DNA of 64,000 nucleotides. Origin: Chitinophaga cymbidii. GTDB lineage: Bacteria > Bacteroidota > Bacteroidia > Chitinophagales > Chitinophagaceae. The notes beneath the pieces are model-generated. The model was not told the DNA's origin, searched no databases, and was given only the letters and a program-made list of their open reading frames with translations. Of this stretch, positions 43,127 through 54,279 are shown one piece after another; the first letter of the stretch is position 1; the number at the start of each line of letters is the position of its first letter. The position numbers were made by a program, and so were the translations under genes. Location: NCBI RefSeq assembly GCF_007992715.1, contig NZ_BKAU01000002.1:992001-1056000 (forward strand), in the 5' to 3' direction.

Positions 43127-45298
43127 ATGAGGAAATATTTACTGCTGGCAGCGCTTTTCCTGATCCACTTTTCTGCCGCCGCCACGGAAGGCATGTGGCT
43201 TCCCCATCTGCTCACCAACCTCAATGAAAAGGAAATGAAAGGCATGGGCATGAAGATCAGCGCGGCGGATATCTATAGCGTGAACAAAGGCAGCCTGAAA
43301 GATGCGATCGTGAGCTTCGGGGGATTTTGCACCGGGGAGATCATTTCCTCGCAGGGCTTGCTGCTCACCAACCATCACTGCGGCTACAGCTCCATACAGA
43401 AACATTCCTCCGTACAAAACAATTACCTGGAAAACGGCTTCTGGTCCCGCAACCGCGGCGAAGAGCTGCCCAATCCGGGACTGTTCGCCACGTTCATCGT
43501 GCGTATTGAAAGTGTCACCAAACAGGCGCTGCAAGGCGTTACCGCACAGATGACGGAGCGTGAACGGCAGTCGGTGATCGACAAAAATCTTCAAACGATC
43601 CGTAGCGGACTTAAAAAGGAAACCTACCAGGATGTAGTGATCAAGCCTTTCTTTGAAGGCAACCAGTATTTCCTGTTCGTGACGGAAACCTATAAGGACA
43701 TCCGCCTCGTGGGGGCGCCGCCTTCTTCCATCGGGAAGTTCGGCGCCGATACGGATAACTGGATGTGGCCGCGCCATACCGGGGACTTTTCCCTTTTCCG
43801 TATTTATGCCGGCAAGGACAACAAGCCTGCCGAATACTCGAAAGACAACGTGCCGCTGAATCCCAAACACTTCCTGCCCATTTCGCTGGATGGTGTTGCG
43901 GAGAACGATTTTACCATGGTATTCGGTTTTCCGGGCCGCACCAGTGAGTACCTGCCCTCGGAGGCGCTGAAGCTCACAGTAGAGGGTCAGGACCCCGCAA
44001 AGGTAGGCATGCGCGATGCCGCCCTCAAGGTGATCGACGGGTTCATGCGGAAAGACGAGCAGATCAAAATACAGTATGCCGCCAAATTCGCCAGCACCGC
44101 CAACGCCTGGAAAAAATGGATCGGCGAGATGCAGGGCGTCCGCAGCACCGGCGGCATCGACCGGAAACTCAAATATGAAGAACGCTTCCGCCAGCTGGCC
44201 ACCCCGGCGCAGCGCAGCGTGCTCGATTCACTGAACAGCCTGTACAAAGCATCCGCGCCGTTCGCCGTAGCGCGCGATTACTACCAGGAGCTGATAAGAA
44301 ATGTGGAAATGCTGGATTTTGCGGATGACGCCATCACCATGCTGCAGCAGCCAAATGCAAAAGAGGAATATGAAACATTGAAGCAGCAGTACCTGGAAAA
44401 AATGGAATCCCTCTACAAAAACTATAACAACAACGTAGACCGCGAAGTAGCCACCGCATTGCTGGACATCTATTTTAAAGAAGTGCCGTCAAATAAAATT
44501 GGCGGAGAGGCTTATCAGATCTGGATGGAAACGAATAAAGACGGGAAGACCACTGCCACGAAGATGTACAGCCAGTCCGCTTTCACATCATTCGAAAAGC
44601 TGTCGGCGTTCTTTAACCGGCCTTTTGATACGGTATCGCGGGAGGTATGGACAGATCCCGCCACGCGCTTGCTGATCGGCCTGCGGAATGGATATGTGGA
44701 ACATGTCAGCGACCCCTACAGCGCTTTCCTGCCCGATATGGCCCGTTTACAACGCGCTTATATGCAGGCGCAGATGGACGTGCTGAAAGGCCGCCGCTTT
44801 TATCCCGATGCCAACAGTACGCTGCGCATTACCTACGGTAAAGTGAACGGCTACACGCCGCGCGATGCCGTGGAATATGGCATCTCTACTACGCTGGACG
44901 GCGTCATGGAAAAATACAAGCCCGGTGATTACGAGTTTGACGTGCCGGAAAAACTCCGCACCCTCTACGAGCAAAAAGATTACGGTCCATATGGCGCCAA
45001 AGGCAAAATGCCGGTATGCTTCATCGCCTCCAACCATACTACCGGCGGCAACTCCGGCAGCCCGGCGCTGGATGCCTACGGCAATCTTATCGGCCTGAAT
45101 TTCGACCGTACCTGGGAAGGCACCATGAGCGATATCAACTACGATGCGTCTATCTGCCGCAACATCATGGTAGATATCCGGTATGTGCTGTTCCTTATCG
45201 ACAAGTTTGCCGGCGCTAAGCATCTGGTGGATGAAATGAAGCTGGTGCATCCGAAAAGGAAAAAGACCTCCACGCAATTGCGAAAGAAAGCAGCATAA
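43127..45298 (+). CDS. S46 family dipeptidyl-peptidase, DPP11-like
   Basis: About 723 aa. Signal peptide MRKYLLLAALFLIHFSAAA, then EGMWLPHLL, the usual mature start. Chymotrypsin-like triad: His in LLTNHHCGYSSIQ, Asp in GADTDNWMWPRHTGDF, Ser in TTGGNSGSPALDA. Eighteen residues after the catalytic Ser is an Arg (GLNFDRTWEGTMSD). In Porphyromonas gingivalis this position is Arg in the Asp/Glu-specific DPP11 and Gly in DPP7, so an acidic P1 preference is inferred. It releases dipeptides in the periplasm during peptide use. The longer start at 43100 was rejected because the signal peptide fits from 43127. Confidence 0.93.
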   Translation: MRKYLLLAALFLIHFSAAATEGMWLPHLLTNLNEKEMKGMGMKISAADIYSVNKGSLKDAIVSFGGFCTGEIISSQGLLLTNHHCGYSSIQKHSSVQNNYLENGFWSRNRGEELPNPGLFATFIVRIESVTKQALQGVTAQMTERERQSVIDKNLQTIRSGLKKETYQDVVIKPFFEGNQYFLFVTETYKDIRLVGAPPSSIGKFGADTDNWMWPRHTGDFSLFRIYAGKDNKPAEYSKDNVPLNPKHFLPISLDGVAENDFTMVFGFPGRTSEYLPSEALKLTVEGQDPAKVGMRDAALKVIDGFMRKDEQIKIQYAAKFASTANAWKKWIGEMQGVRSTGGIDRKLKYEERFRQLATPAQRSVLDSLNSLYKASAPFAVARDYYQELIRNVEMLDFADDAITMLQQPNAKEEYETLKQQYLEKMESLYKNYNNNVDREVATALLDIYFKEVPSNKIGGEAYQIWMETNKDGKTTATKMYSQSAFTSFEKLSAFFNRPFDTVSREVWTDPATRLLIGLRNGYVEHVSDPYSAFLPDMARLQRAYMQAQMDVLKGRRFYPDANSTLRITYGKVNGYTPRDAVEYGISTTLDGVMEKYKPGDYEFDVPEKLRTLYEQKDYGPYGAKGKMPVCFIASNHTTGGNSGSPALDAYGNLIGLNFDRTWEGTMSDINYDASICRNIMVDIRYVLFLIDKFAGAKHLVDEMKLVHPKRKKTSTQLRKKAA

Positions 45299-45335
45299 AA
45301 AAAAGCGGGTGATGTTGTGTCACCCGCTTTTTTTT
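45297..45335. terminator. Bidirectional terminator after the S46 peptidase gene
   Basis: Arms 45297-45312 and 45320-45335 form a perfect 16-bp stem (eight A, then GCGGGTGA) with a 7-nt loop. Eight T end one side and eight A the other, so it serves both the peptidase and the convergent methyltransferase operon. The left arm overlaps the stop codon. Confidence 0.88.
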
Positions 45336-45339
45336 ATGC

Positions 45340-46233
45340 CTAATTCGTTTGCTTGCATTCATACACAATGGAACTGCATTTGTCCACATGCCGCCAGGCC
45401 TTCCAGTAAGACCGCAGCCCGTTCCAGCCGGCTTTCAGCATGCCGCCGGAGCGGTATTTTTCGCTCAGCAGGCTCACGTAAAACGCATCGAACACCATCG
45501 GATGTTTCTGCACAATGCTCAGCCGGTGCTGCCGCAATAACGCTTCCATGGAAGCGGGAGAGAAGTGGTAGAGATGCCGCGGCACATCGTATGCGGCCCA
45601 GTGGCTGCCATAAATGCGCGCGTCGGTGGAAGTATAGTTGGGTACGGCAATGAGCAGTGCGCCGCCGGGTTTGAGGAGTTTGTGGATCTGGTCGAGATAG
45701 CCGTGCAGGTCGTGCACATGCTCCAGCACGTGCCACATGGTGATGCAGTCGAATTGCGCGGCTTCGAGTTTGAACAGCTCTTCCACAGAGAAGGTTTCGA
45801 GGTTGTATAGTTTCCGGGCATTGTCCCGCGCGCCGGCATCGGGTTCCAGGCCGGTCACTTCCCATCCGAGCTGCTGCATATAATGGAGGAAGGCGCCGGA
45901 ACCGCTGCCGATGTCCAGCAGCTTGCCCTGCTTTACGCCGGAAGCGGATTTTACCCAGTTCTGCTTGGAGCGCATGGTGATCTTGCGCACGCTGTGGTAC
46001 AGCCTGTTGATAAGCCCTTCGCGTGTTTCAGAATGCGAGATGTAGTCCGCCGACTGGTAATATCCGCCGATATGGCGGATGTCCGGTATGTCCTGCGTGA
46101 ACCTGCCGGTACAGGCATCGCATTCCCATATGCTGAATGTTTCGCCGGATACGGTATGGTCTTTTGCCGTAAGCTGCTGGCGGATATTGGCTGATCCGCA
46201 AATGGGACAATGTTGGTAATGAATAAGATTCAT
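45340..46233 (-). CDS. Class I SAM-dependent methyltransferase with N-terminal zinc knuckle
   Basis: About 297 aa. The N-terminus has two CxxC pairs (CPICGSAN and CDACTGRF), a probable zinc ribbon. The Rossmann domain begins with motif I LLDIGSGSGAFLHYM, then LEPDAGARDNARK and FDCITMWHVLEHVHD (motif IV-like), and LKPGGALLIAVPNY. It resembles the Methyltransf_23 group, whose substrates are varied. The start at 46233 lies 29 bp after the mutase stop, so the two genes are probably co-transcribed; the longer frame from 46320 overlaps the mutase and was not used. Confidence 0.85.
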   Translation of the reverse strand: MNLIHYQHCPICGSANIRQQLTAKDHTVSGETFSIWECDACTGRFTQDIPDIRHIGGYYQSADYISHSETREGLINRLYHSVRKITMRSKQNWVKSASGVKQGKLLDIGSGSGAFLHYMQQLGWEVTGLEPDAGARDNARKLYNLETFSVEELFKLEAAQFDCITMWHVLEHVHDLHGYLDQIHKLLKPGGALLIAVPNYTSTDARIYGSHWAAYDVPRHLYHFSPASMEALLRQHRLSIVQKHPMVFDAFYVSLLSEKYRSGGMLKAGWNGLRSYWKAWRHVDKCSSIVYECKQTN

Positions 46234-46262
46234 GCGGGAATTAAAAGCTGCAAGATAATCAT

Positions 46263-47816
46263 TTAACGATACTCTCCCCATACCTTTCGCAGGGCGTCCG
46301 CGATCTCTCCGAGGGTGCAATAATTTTCCACGGCTTCCACTACCAGCGGCATCAGGTTCTCCGTTGTCTTTGCCTTGTCCTGTAGTGTTGCAAGCAGGGC
46401 GTTTACTTTGCCGTTGTCCCTGCGCGCGCGGAGCGATTGCAGTTTTTCAGATTGCAGTATGCGGATGCTGTCGTCTATCCGGAATACCTCCGCGGAGGCT
46501 TCTTCCTGTACGGTAAATTTGTTGACGCCGACGATGATCTTTTCGCCGTTCTCGATCTCCTGCTGGTATTGATAGGCGTTCTTCGCGATCTCGTCCTGCA
46601 CGAATCCCTGTTCAATGGCGCTGACGGCGCCGCCCATGGCATCGATCTTCCCGATCAGCTCCCAGGCGAGGGTTTCCACTTCACTGGTCAGGGCTTCCAC
46701 ATAGAAGGAGCCGGCCAGCGGGTCTACCGTATCGGCGATGCCGCTTTCATAACCGATGATCTGCTGCGTGCGCAGGGCGATGCGGGCCGCGGCCTCGGTG
46801 GGCAGGGAGATCGCTTCGTCGTACCCGTTGGTATGCAGGGATTGCGTGCCGCCCAGTGTAGCCGCCAACGTTTGTACGGCCACCCTTACGATGTTGTTGT
46901 GCGGCTGTTGCGCGGTGAGCGTACTGCCGCCGGTCTGTGTGTGGAAGCGCAGCATTTGCGCCTTGGGATCGGTGGCGCCGAGGTCTTTGGTGATCTGCGC
47001 CCACATCCGGCGGGCGGCGCGGAATTTGGCTACCTCCTCGAAGAGGTGGTTATGCGCGTTGAAGAAAAAGCTCAGCCTTTTGGCGAATATGTTGATGTCC
47101 AGCCCCTTTTCCAGCGCCGCTTTCAGATAGGCTTTGCCGTTAGACAGCGTGAATGCCAGCTCCTGTACCGCATTGGCGCCCGCTTCGCGGATATGATAGC
47201 CGCTGATGGAAATGGTGTTCCATTTCGGCACTTCGCGGCTGCAATAATCAAAAATATCCGTGATCAGCCGCATGGAAGGCTGTGGCGGGTAGATGAAAGT
47301 GCCGCGGGCGGCGTATTCCTTGAGAATATCGTTCTGGATCGTGCCGGAGATCTTTTGCAGGTCCGCGCCCTGTTTTTTAGCCAGCGCAATGTACAGCGCC
47401 AGCAGGATGAAGCCGGTGGCGTTGATGGTCATGGAAGTAGATACTTTTTCCAGGTCGATGCCGGAGAACAGCACCTCCATATCTTCCAGCGAATCGATGG
47501 CCACGCCCACTTTTCCCACTTCACCTTCCGCCATCGGATGATCCGAATCGTACCCGATCTGCGTAGGCAGGTCAAATGCCACGCTAAGGCCCATCACGCC
47601 CTGGCTGAGCAGGTAGTGGTAACGTTTGTTGGATTCCTCCGCCGTGCTGAAGCCCGCGTACTGCCGCATCGTCCACAGCTTGTCCCGGTACATGGAAGCG
47701 TGAATGCCGCGGGTAAAAGGGAAAACGCCGGGCATTTCCGTCATCGGCAAAGGGTTGGTGTACAAGGGCCGGATTTCAATGTCCGAATCGGTCCTGATCT
47801 TCTTTTCCATAGGCAC
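46263..47816 (-). CDS. Methylmalonyl-CoA mutase family catalytic subunit
   Basis: 517 aa, the TIM-barrel substrate domain only; no B12-binding domain (DxHxxG) is fused. Conserved: [45 protein letters not shown] and [11 protein letters not shown]. The Tyr in RQYAG and Arg in PPQPSMR are the residues that contact the methylmalonyl carboxylate in classical mutases, so methylmalonyl-CoA/succinyl-CoA is a reasonable substrate. A separate B12-binding subunit must exist elsewhere if it works in that way. The start may be 47816 or 47810. It lies upstream of the methyltransferase gene. Confidence 0.92.
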   Translation of the reverse strand: MPMEKKIRTDSDIEIRPLYTNPLPMTEMPGVFPFTRGIHASMYRDKLWTMRQYAGFSTAEESNKRYHYLLSQGVMGLSVAFDLPTQIGYDSDHPMAEGEVGKVGVAIDSLEDMEVLFSGIDLEKVSTSMTINATGFILLALYIALAKKQGADLQKISGTIQNDILKEYAARGTFIYPPQPSMRLITDIFDYCSREVPKWNTISISGYHIREAGANAVQELAFTLSNGKAYLKAALEKGLDINIFAKRLSFFFNAHNHLFEEVAKFRAARRMWAQITKDLGATDPKAQMLRFHTQTGGSTLTAQQPHNNIVRVAVQTLAATLGGTQSLHTNGYDEAISLPTEAAARIALRTQQIIGYESGIADTVDPLAGSFYVEALTSEVETLAWELIGKIDAMGGAVSAIEQGFVQDEIAKNAYQYQQEIENGEKIIVGVNKFTVQEEASAEVFRIDDSIRILQSEKLQSLRARRDNGKVNALLATLQDKAKTTENLMPLVVEAVENYCTLGEIADALRKVWGEYR

Positions 47817-47865
47817 AATGTTACTCTAAAAACGATAAATTGCGATAAAATTTGTTGACTGGTTT

Positions 47866-48768
47866 ATGATCACCTACTTGTTACTGGCCATTACGATCGG
47901 AGCTGGCGTGCTGAGCATTTTCCTGTTAAGGAAAGCATGCAGAAAACCGTTGCGGGACGGTATGTTAACGGCGCTGATGTCGTTTTCCCTTTGCCTGTTC
48001 ATCTACCTTTACGGCACCTGGGTTTTCCTCAGCATTTATGCAAAGTATGTTTTCGGCGGGCTGTACCTCTTGCTGGCGCTGTATTTCCTGTGGACGCGCA
48101 AGCCCGTGGCCCGCGCCACCAACCCACTGTACAAAATATTGCTGATCGTTTTTTTCGGCACCTGCTGCGTGCTGTATTTCACCGGCACCACCGGCGTGCC
48201 GGAGAAGGTGGAACTGGATTTTCCATTGAAGAAGGGGCGTTATTTCGTGATACAGGGCGGCAAGGGGTTGCCTACCAACCTGTTCCATTTCAGCCTGCGC
48301 GGCGCTATCTATGCAATGGACATCGTGAAGCTGAACGATTTCGGTAACCGCGCCAATACCGTGTTCTCCCGCAACCTGGAAGACTACGCGATTTTCGGGG
48401 ATACGATTTACAGCCCCTGCAGCGGTACCGTCGTGCGCGCCCACAGCAGCAATCCCGACAACATTCCCCCGAATATGGACCGCGGGCCGAAAAATACGAA
48501 CATGGTGGTCATCGAAACGGATACTTACACCGTATTTATGGGGCATATGAAGCAAAACAGCGTGATGGTGAAGGAGGGGGATGTGATAACGGTTGGACAG
48601 CCGCTGGGCCGCGTGGGAAATTCAGGGTTCAGCAGCGAGCCGCATCTGCACATACAGGTGCATAAGAAAGAAAATGGAAAGGCCTGGTACCGGTCCACGC
48701 CCTTGTATATACTTTTTAACGGAAAGGGATATCTGTTGAATGAGGTGATCAAAAAGAAAGACCTGTGA
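47866..48768 (+). CDS. M23-family metallopeptidase-like membrane protein
   Basis: 300 aa. Four hydrophobic helices lie in the first 105 residues, unusual for this family. The C-terminal LytM domain has FHFSLRGAIYAMDIVK (His and Asp zinc ligands), CSGTVVRAHS, FMGHMKQNSVMV and GNSGFSSEPHLHIQVHK (His-x-His). All likely zinc ligands are present, so a cell-wall endopeptidase is plausible, though many such proteins act as activators. It diverges from the mutase gene, and its stop codon directly abuts that of the convergent gene at 48769. Confidence 0.87.
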   Translation: MITYLLLAITIGAGVLSIFLLRKACRKPLRDGMLTALMSFSLCLFIYLYGTWVFLSIYAKYVFGGLYLLLALYFLWTRKPVARATNPLYKILLIVFFGTCCVLYFTGTTGVPEKVELDFPLKKGRYFVIQGGKGLPTNLFHFSLRGAIYAMDIVKLNDFGNRANTVFSRNLEDYAIFGDTIYSPCSGTVVRAHSSNPDNIPPNMDRGPKNTNMVVIETDTYTVFMGHMKQNSVMVKEGDVITVGQPLGRVGNSGFSSEPHLHIQVHKKENGKAWYRSTPLYILFNGKGYLLNEVIKKKDL

Positions 48769-49293
48769 TCATTTCATCAGCTTCTTCGCTTCTGCGTTGA
48801 TGATCTCTGCGGCAATATCCACCGGAGATTCCCTTTGCTGCATGAACAGTTCCAGTATCTGCTTGTTCAGTTCGATGGAAGGTGCGTCTGGCGGGAGTTT
48901 CAGCGCTATCTGGTTGACGATCGAAATGGTTTGTTCTTTCACCGTTTTCACAGCTTCCCAGGCTTGCTGCGATACGTAGATCTGCTGGGATACGTTATGA
49001 TCATATTCTGATTTGATGCTCGACACCATGCTGAGCTGCATGTCCAGCACGGTGAACCCGGGCTGGTTAACGCGGCTGATCAGGTTTTGCGGAGATATGC
49101 GTTCCACGAACAGCACGATCCTTTCATATGCCTGCAACTGCAGGGGCAGCACCACATTGCGCGGGTCGGCGGCGGGCGGCGTGGCGGCAGCGTCCGTTTT
49201 GTCCGTTTTCTTCAATGAATCTTTCAACGTCCAGATCACCAGCACTACCGCGCCGGCTCCGAGTATGATAAACAACCAATCCTGACTGGTCAT
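48769..49293 (-). CDS. Conserved single-pass membrane protein of unknown function
   Basis: 174 aa. One N-terminal transmembrane helix (DWLFIILGAGAVVLVIWTL), a short Ala/Pro linker, then a helical soluble domain with LQLQAYERIVLFVERISPQN, YDHNVSQQIYVSQQAWE and IINAEAKKLMK. I think it belongs to a Bacteroidota-restricted family but cannot name it with confidence. Stop codons of this gene and the M23 gene are adjacent. No function is inferred. Confidence 0.75.
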   Translation of the reverse strand: MTSQDWLFIILGAGAVVLVIWTLKDSLKKTDKTDAAATPPAADPRNVVLPLQLQAYERIVLFVERISPQNLISRVNQPGFTVLDMQLSMVSSIKSEYDHNVSQQIYVSQQAWEAVKTVKEQTISIVNQIALKLPPDAPSIELNKQILELFMQQRESPVDIAAEIINAEAKKLMK

Positions 49294-49369
49294 AAATTAA
49301 AGCGTTTTTACAGTCGCAAATATATAAAAGTATTTTATTATTTGTAACTGTTGATAGAAATTTTAGCGG

Positions 49370-49492
49370 GATGCTGATGCGGCAGGCGGAATTTTTCGGG
49401 GCACTGCCAGCATCCGGCAGGTCAGAACTTTTCGAACGCTGTCAGCATCCGGCAGGCCGAACTTTTTCGAACGCTGTCAGCATTCCGGCAGG
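49370..49492 (-). repeat. 35-36-bp tandem repeats copied from the end of the serine dehydratase gene
   Basis: Read on the minus strand, the last codons of the dehydratase gene and its stop (CCTGCCGGAATGCTGA) open a unit of 36 bp (49457-49492). Units of 35 bp follow at 49422-49456 and 49387-49421, and a partial copy at 49370-49386. Each begins CCTGCCG and the first two contain TTCGAA. The third contains a small hairpin (CTGCC/GGCAG). This is the only content of the gap between the two genes. Confidence 0.85.
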
Positions 49493-50898
49493 CTGATGGG
49501 GATGTTCACGGCAAGGCCGCCGTCGGAGGTTTCCTTGTATTTGGAATTCATGTCCAGCGCAGTGTCCCACATGGTTTTCACCACAGCGTCCAGCGATACT
49601 TTAGCCAGCTCGGGATTGCTTTGCAGGGCGAGCTGGCTGGCAGTGATGGCTTTAATGGCGCCCATGGTATTGCGTTCAATGCAGGGCACCTGCACCAGTC
49701 CACCGATGGGGTCGCAGGTAAGGCCAAGATGGTGTTCCATGGCGATTTCCGCGGCCATGAGCACCTGTCTTTGTGATCCGCCGAGGCATTCGGTGAGCGC
49801 GGCAGCGGCCATGGCGGACGATACGCCTATTTCGGCCTGACAGCCTCCCATGGCGGCGGAGATGGTAGCGCGTTTCTTGAAGATGCTGCCGATCTCGGAA
49901 GCGGTAAGCATGAATTGTATGATGCGGTCTTCATCCAGCCCGTCACAAAACGCAATGTAATATTGCAGCACGGCGGGTATTACACCGGCGGCGCCGTTGG
50001 TGGGCGCGGTGACCACACGGCCGAAGGAGGCGTTCTCTTCGTTGACGGCCAGGGCAAAGCAGCTCACCCAGTCCAGCGTATACGAAAAATGCTGTCCGCC
50101 GTCGCGGATGGCCATGATCCAGGAATTATAATCGGTATACGTGCGTCCTTTCAGGAGTTTTTTATTGAGGGCTGCCGCTCTGCGCCCCACTTTCAGGCCG
50201 CCGGGCAGTTCCCCCGTGGTGTGGCAGCCGCGGTAAATGCATTCCTGCATTACCTGCCATATTTTCAGCACGCCTTCTTTGGTGGCGGCCTCGCTGCGCC
50301 ATGCCTGCTCGTTTTCCATCACCAGTTCAGAAATGGAAAAGCCTGTTTTGATGCACCATTGCAGTAACTGCCGCGCGGTATCCACGGGAAAGGGCAGTTC
50401 CACGCTGTGCTGCTGACTGTTGAGCTCTCCTTCCTTCACCACAAAACCGCCGCCGATGGAGTAGTAGGTGGCGGCCAGCTGTTCGCCGTTACGCAGGGTA
50501 ACGAGGAAAGTCAGCGCATTGGGATGGAAGGGCAGCGATTCTTCAAAAAGAAATTCAATGTCCGTAACGGGATCAAATCCGATGGTATGCTGTCCGTTCA
50601 GCACCAGCTTCCTGTCGCGGCGGATACCGTCGATCTTCGGTGTGATCTGGTTTACATCGAACGTTACGGGATCATCGCCGGAAAGGCCGAGCAGCACGGC
50701 GATATCGGTGCCGTGGCCGTGGCCTGTCTTCGCCAGCGAGCCGTAGAGCAATACGGTGAGCGCCGTTACTTCGGGCAGCTGATCGCCCAGTTCATCGATG
50801 AAACGCATGGCCGCGCGCCAGGGACCCAGGGTGTGTGAGCTGGATGGTCCTACGCCGATCTTGAAGATGTCAAATACTGAAATGCACTCGTGTGGCAC
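49477..50898 (-). CDS. sdaA: Iron-sulfur L-serine ammonia-lyase, single-chain
   Basis: 473 aa. Dehydrates L-serine to pyruvate and ammonia with a [4Fe-4S] cluster. The N-terminus has [28 protein letters not shown] sequence ([12 protein letters not shown]). Cluster Cys are likely those in [26 protein letters not shown]. The final residue of the protein is Cys (ISLPEC). In the Legionella enzyme the C-terminal Cys loops back to ligate the cluster as a tail-in-mouth inhibitor, so the end here is probably functional. The end of the gene is also the first unit of a tandem repeat. Confidence 0.94.
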   Translation of the reverse strand: MPHECISVFDIFKIGVGPSSSHTLGPWRAAMRFIDELGDQLPEVTALTVLLYGSLAKTGHGHGTDIAVLLGLSGDDPVTFDVNQITPKIDGIRRDRKLVLNGQHTIGFDPVTDIEFLFEESLPFHPNALTFLVTLRNGEQLAATYYSIGGGFVVKEGELNSQQHSVELPFPVDTARQLLQWCIKTGFSISELVMENEQAWRSEAATKEGVLKIWQVMQECIYRGCHTTGELPGGLKVGRRAAALNKKLLKGRTYTDYNSWIMAIRDGGQHFSYTLDWVSCFALAVNEENASFGRVVTAPTNGAAGVIPAVLQYYIAFCDGLDEDRIIQFMLTASEIGSIFKKRATISAAMGGCQAEIGVSSAMAAAALTECLGGSQRQVLMAAEIAMEHHLGLTCDPIGGLVQVPCIERNTMGAIKAITASQLALQSNPELAKVSLDAVVKTMWDTALDMNSKYKETSDGGLAVNIPISLPEC

Positions 50899-50927
50899 AA
50901 TGAAAATGATTTACCGGTGAAGGTAAA

Positions 50928-50959
50928 GAAAAAATAAACCCTGCCGGTTGAGGGCAGGG
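50928..50959 (-). terminator. Terminator of the FKBP lipoprotein operon
   Basis: Minus strand CCCTGCC, 7-nt loop, GGCAGGG, then TTTATTTTTTC. It lies 31 bp after the stop of the 50990 gene and ahead of the dehydratase gene. Confidence 0.75.
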
Positions 50960-50989
50960 CCGATTATGATAATGGGATGATAATTCCCT

Positions 50990-51490
50990 TTAAAAATAGA
51001 AATTGTTGAGCGTGACCTCGAATACGAGTACCGAATTGGCCGGAATGGAACCCGAGCTGCTGTTGCCGTAGCCAAGTCCGGACGGGATCAGCAGCAGCAC
51101 CTTATCGCCTTTGGCGATTTTGCGCAGGCCGATCTGCCAGCCTTTGATCAGTCCTTTCAGGCGGGCTTCCCGCAAGGTGGTATTTTCGCCGCTGTCAAAC
51201 ACATTGCCGTTGAGCAGCTTGCCGGTATAGGTGATGTTCATCCGGTCTTCCAGCGTGATCGTATCGTTCGGCGTGGTGCCGTGTGCCAGTATCTTGTAGT
51301 GCAGCCCGCTGGTATCGTCTTTCAGCGTGCCGGTGATGCTGCTGTCCGCAATATATTTTTGTATCAGCTGTTCATCGATGGCGGCCTGTTTCACCGGATC
51401 ATGCGGTTCCTCCTTTTTGTCTTTCTTACATGCTGCGAACATCATCATAACTGCCAGCAGGCCCAATAGCCCAAAGTAGTGTCTCTTCAT
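50990..51490 (-). CDS. FKBP-type peptidyl-prolyl isomerase lipoprotein
   Basis: 166 aa. Signal and lipobox FAAC in MKRHYFGLLGLLAVMMMFAAC, then a Lys/Glu-rich linker. The FKBP domain spans about 65-165: YTGKLLNGNVFDSGENT, GLIKGWQIGLRKIAKGDKV and LLIPSGLGYGNSSSG, ending VLVFEVTLNNF. It would catalyse proline isomerisation or act as a chaperone at the envelope. It is the second gene of a pair with 51509, separated by 18 bp, and followed by a terminator. Confidence 0.9.
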   Translation of the reverse strand: MKRHYFGLLGLLAVMMMFAACKKDKKEEPHDPVKQAAIDEQLIQKYIADSSITGTLKDDTSGLHYKILAHGTTPNDTITLEDRMNITYTGKLLNGNVFDSGENTTLREARLKGLIKGWQIGLRKIAKGDKVLLLIPSGLGYGNSSSGSIPANSVLVFEVTLNNFYF

Positions 51491-51508
51491 TACGAATATT
51501 TAAGGTGT

Positions 51509-52018
51509 TTATTTAAAGTCGATCAGTTTTACGTCGCAGACGAGGATGGCGGAGGGCGGGATGGTGCCCGGGATGCCTGTTTTCCCAAAAGCGAGGCTGG
51601 AAGGGATATACAGCAGGATGTGGCCGCCTTTGCTGATGAGGCGCAGGCCGATCTGCCAGCCGGCAATATGGTCTTTGAGCTTGCGCCCGTCGAAGTCGGT
51701 GGGAAGGTTCTGGGACGATTCGAGCACCCGGTCGTCCCACAGCAGCATGCGTTTGAAGATAACGGTGGGCGTCTGGTCCAGGCGGATGGTATCTACGCCG
51801 TTACCGGGTTCCAGTACTTTGTAAACGAGGCCGCTGGGGTGGATGATAATGCCGGAATCCCTGGCTTTGGCGCGCAGGTAGGCGCGGATGGTCTGTGTAT
51901 CATTCTGCACAGTCTCAAAAAAATCGGCCGCGGGGTCATCCTTTTTGAGACAGGAACTTGGCAGTATGGCGATGGCCAGTATAGCAAGACCGGAAAAAAA
52001 GAGACGTTTGATCATCAT
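51509..52018 (-). CDS. FKBP-type peptidyl-prolyl isomerase lipoprotein (paralogue)
   Basis: About 169 aa. Signal peptide and lipobox-like SSC in MIKRLFFSGLAILAIAILPSSC. The FKBP domain is weaker than in its neighbour: KDHIAGWQIGLRLISKGGHIL and YIPSSLAFGKTGIPG are kept, but the strand before it (FKRMLLWDDRVLESSQN) is altered, so isomerase activity is less sure. The ATG at 52033 lies before the likely transcript start, so 52018 (or 52015) is preferred. Confidence 0.87.
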   Translation of the reverse strand: MMIKRLFFSGLAILAIAILPSSCLKKDDPAADFFETVQNDTQTIRAYLRAKARDSGIIIHPSGLVYKVLEPGNGVDTIRLDQTPTVIFKRMLLWDDRVLESSQNLPTDFDGRKLKDHIAGWQIGLRLISKGGHILLYIPSSLAFGKTGIPGTIPPSAILVCDVKLIDFK

Positions 52019-52037
52019 ACGAACAGCAGGCATTTGT

Positions 52038-52045
52038 CAAAAATA
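52038..52045 (-). promoter_or_regulatory. -7 promoter element for the FKBP lipoprotein pair
   Basis: Minus strand TATTTTTG, an exact TAnnTTTG match, 19 nt before the ATG at 52018. No clear -33 site. Confidence 0.45.
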
Positions 52046-52170
52046 CAACAGTTAAACGCGATACCCGCGTGGAAAGTTACAGGAAAAAATGGAGGATGTT
52101 CCCAAATTAAAATGCAGGCCCGGGAATCGTTTAAACGGCTACCTGTATCCATCAGGTACCCCGAATAAGA

Positions 52171-52202
52171 AGAGGGTGCCTCTTATTTTCGAGACACCCT
52201 CT
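52171..52202 (-). terminator. Terminator after groEL
   Basis: Twelve-bp arms (AGAGGGTGCCTC and GAGACACCCTCT, one mismatch) around an 8-nt loop, 24 bp after the groEL stop. The minus-strand tail is TTCTTATT. Confidence 0.65.
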
Positions 52203-52226
52203 GATATTTTGGCTGAGCCGGGAGGA

Positions 52227-53897
<1,671 letters not shown>

Positions 53898-53901
53898 TTA
53901 A

Positions 53902-54183
53902 TTAGATGATAGCCAGAATGTCTGATTCACGCATGATCAGATATTCTTCACCTTCGAAGGGGATTTCCTGGCCGGAGTATTTGCCATACAGAACGGTGTC
54001 GCCAACTTTCACGGTGGTGGGCTCGTCTTTTTTACCCGGACCGGCCGCTACCACAGTACCACGTTGAGGTTTTTCTTTAGCGGTATCGGGGATGATGATA
54101 CCACCAGAGGTTTTTTCTTCTGCTGCTGCGGGTTTTACGATCACCCTGTCTGCCAGAGGTTTAATACTTAATTTTTTAGCCAT
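53902..54183 (-). CDS. groS: Co-chaperonin GroES
   Basis: 93 aa heptameric lid of Gro[22 protein letters not shown] (mobile loop follows), [34 protein letters not shown] and [12 protein letters not shown] are typical. First gene of the groESL operon. No CIRCE element (GAGTGCTAA inverted repeat) was found upstream, so HrcA control is not evident. Confidence 0.97.
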   Translation of the reverse strand: MAKKLSIKPLADRVIVKPAAAEEKTSGGIIIPDTAKEKPQRGTVVAAGPGKKDEPTTVKVGDTVLYGKYSGQEIPFEGEEYLIMRESDILAII

Positions 54184-54279
54184 TTTGAATCTATTTTTAA
54201 AAAGGTAAGTTGAAAAATGATGGTTTTTCCGTTAACGAAGATTATGCCAACCGCTCGTTCGGGTCAAATTTTCAGGAAG

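Noticed and set aside
49370..49492. CRISPR-like array
   Set aside because: The units are directly adjacent without unique spacers and are derived from the end of the neighbouring gene.
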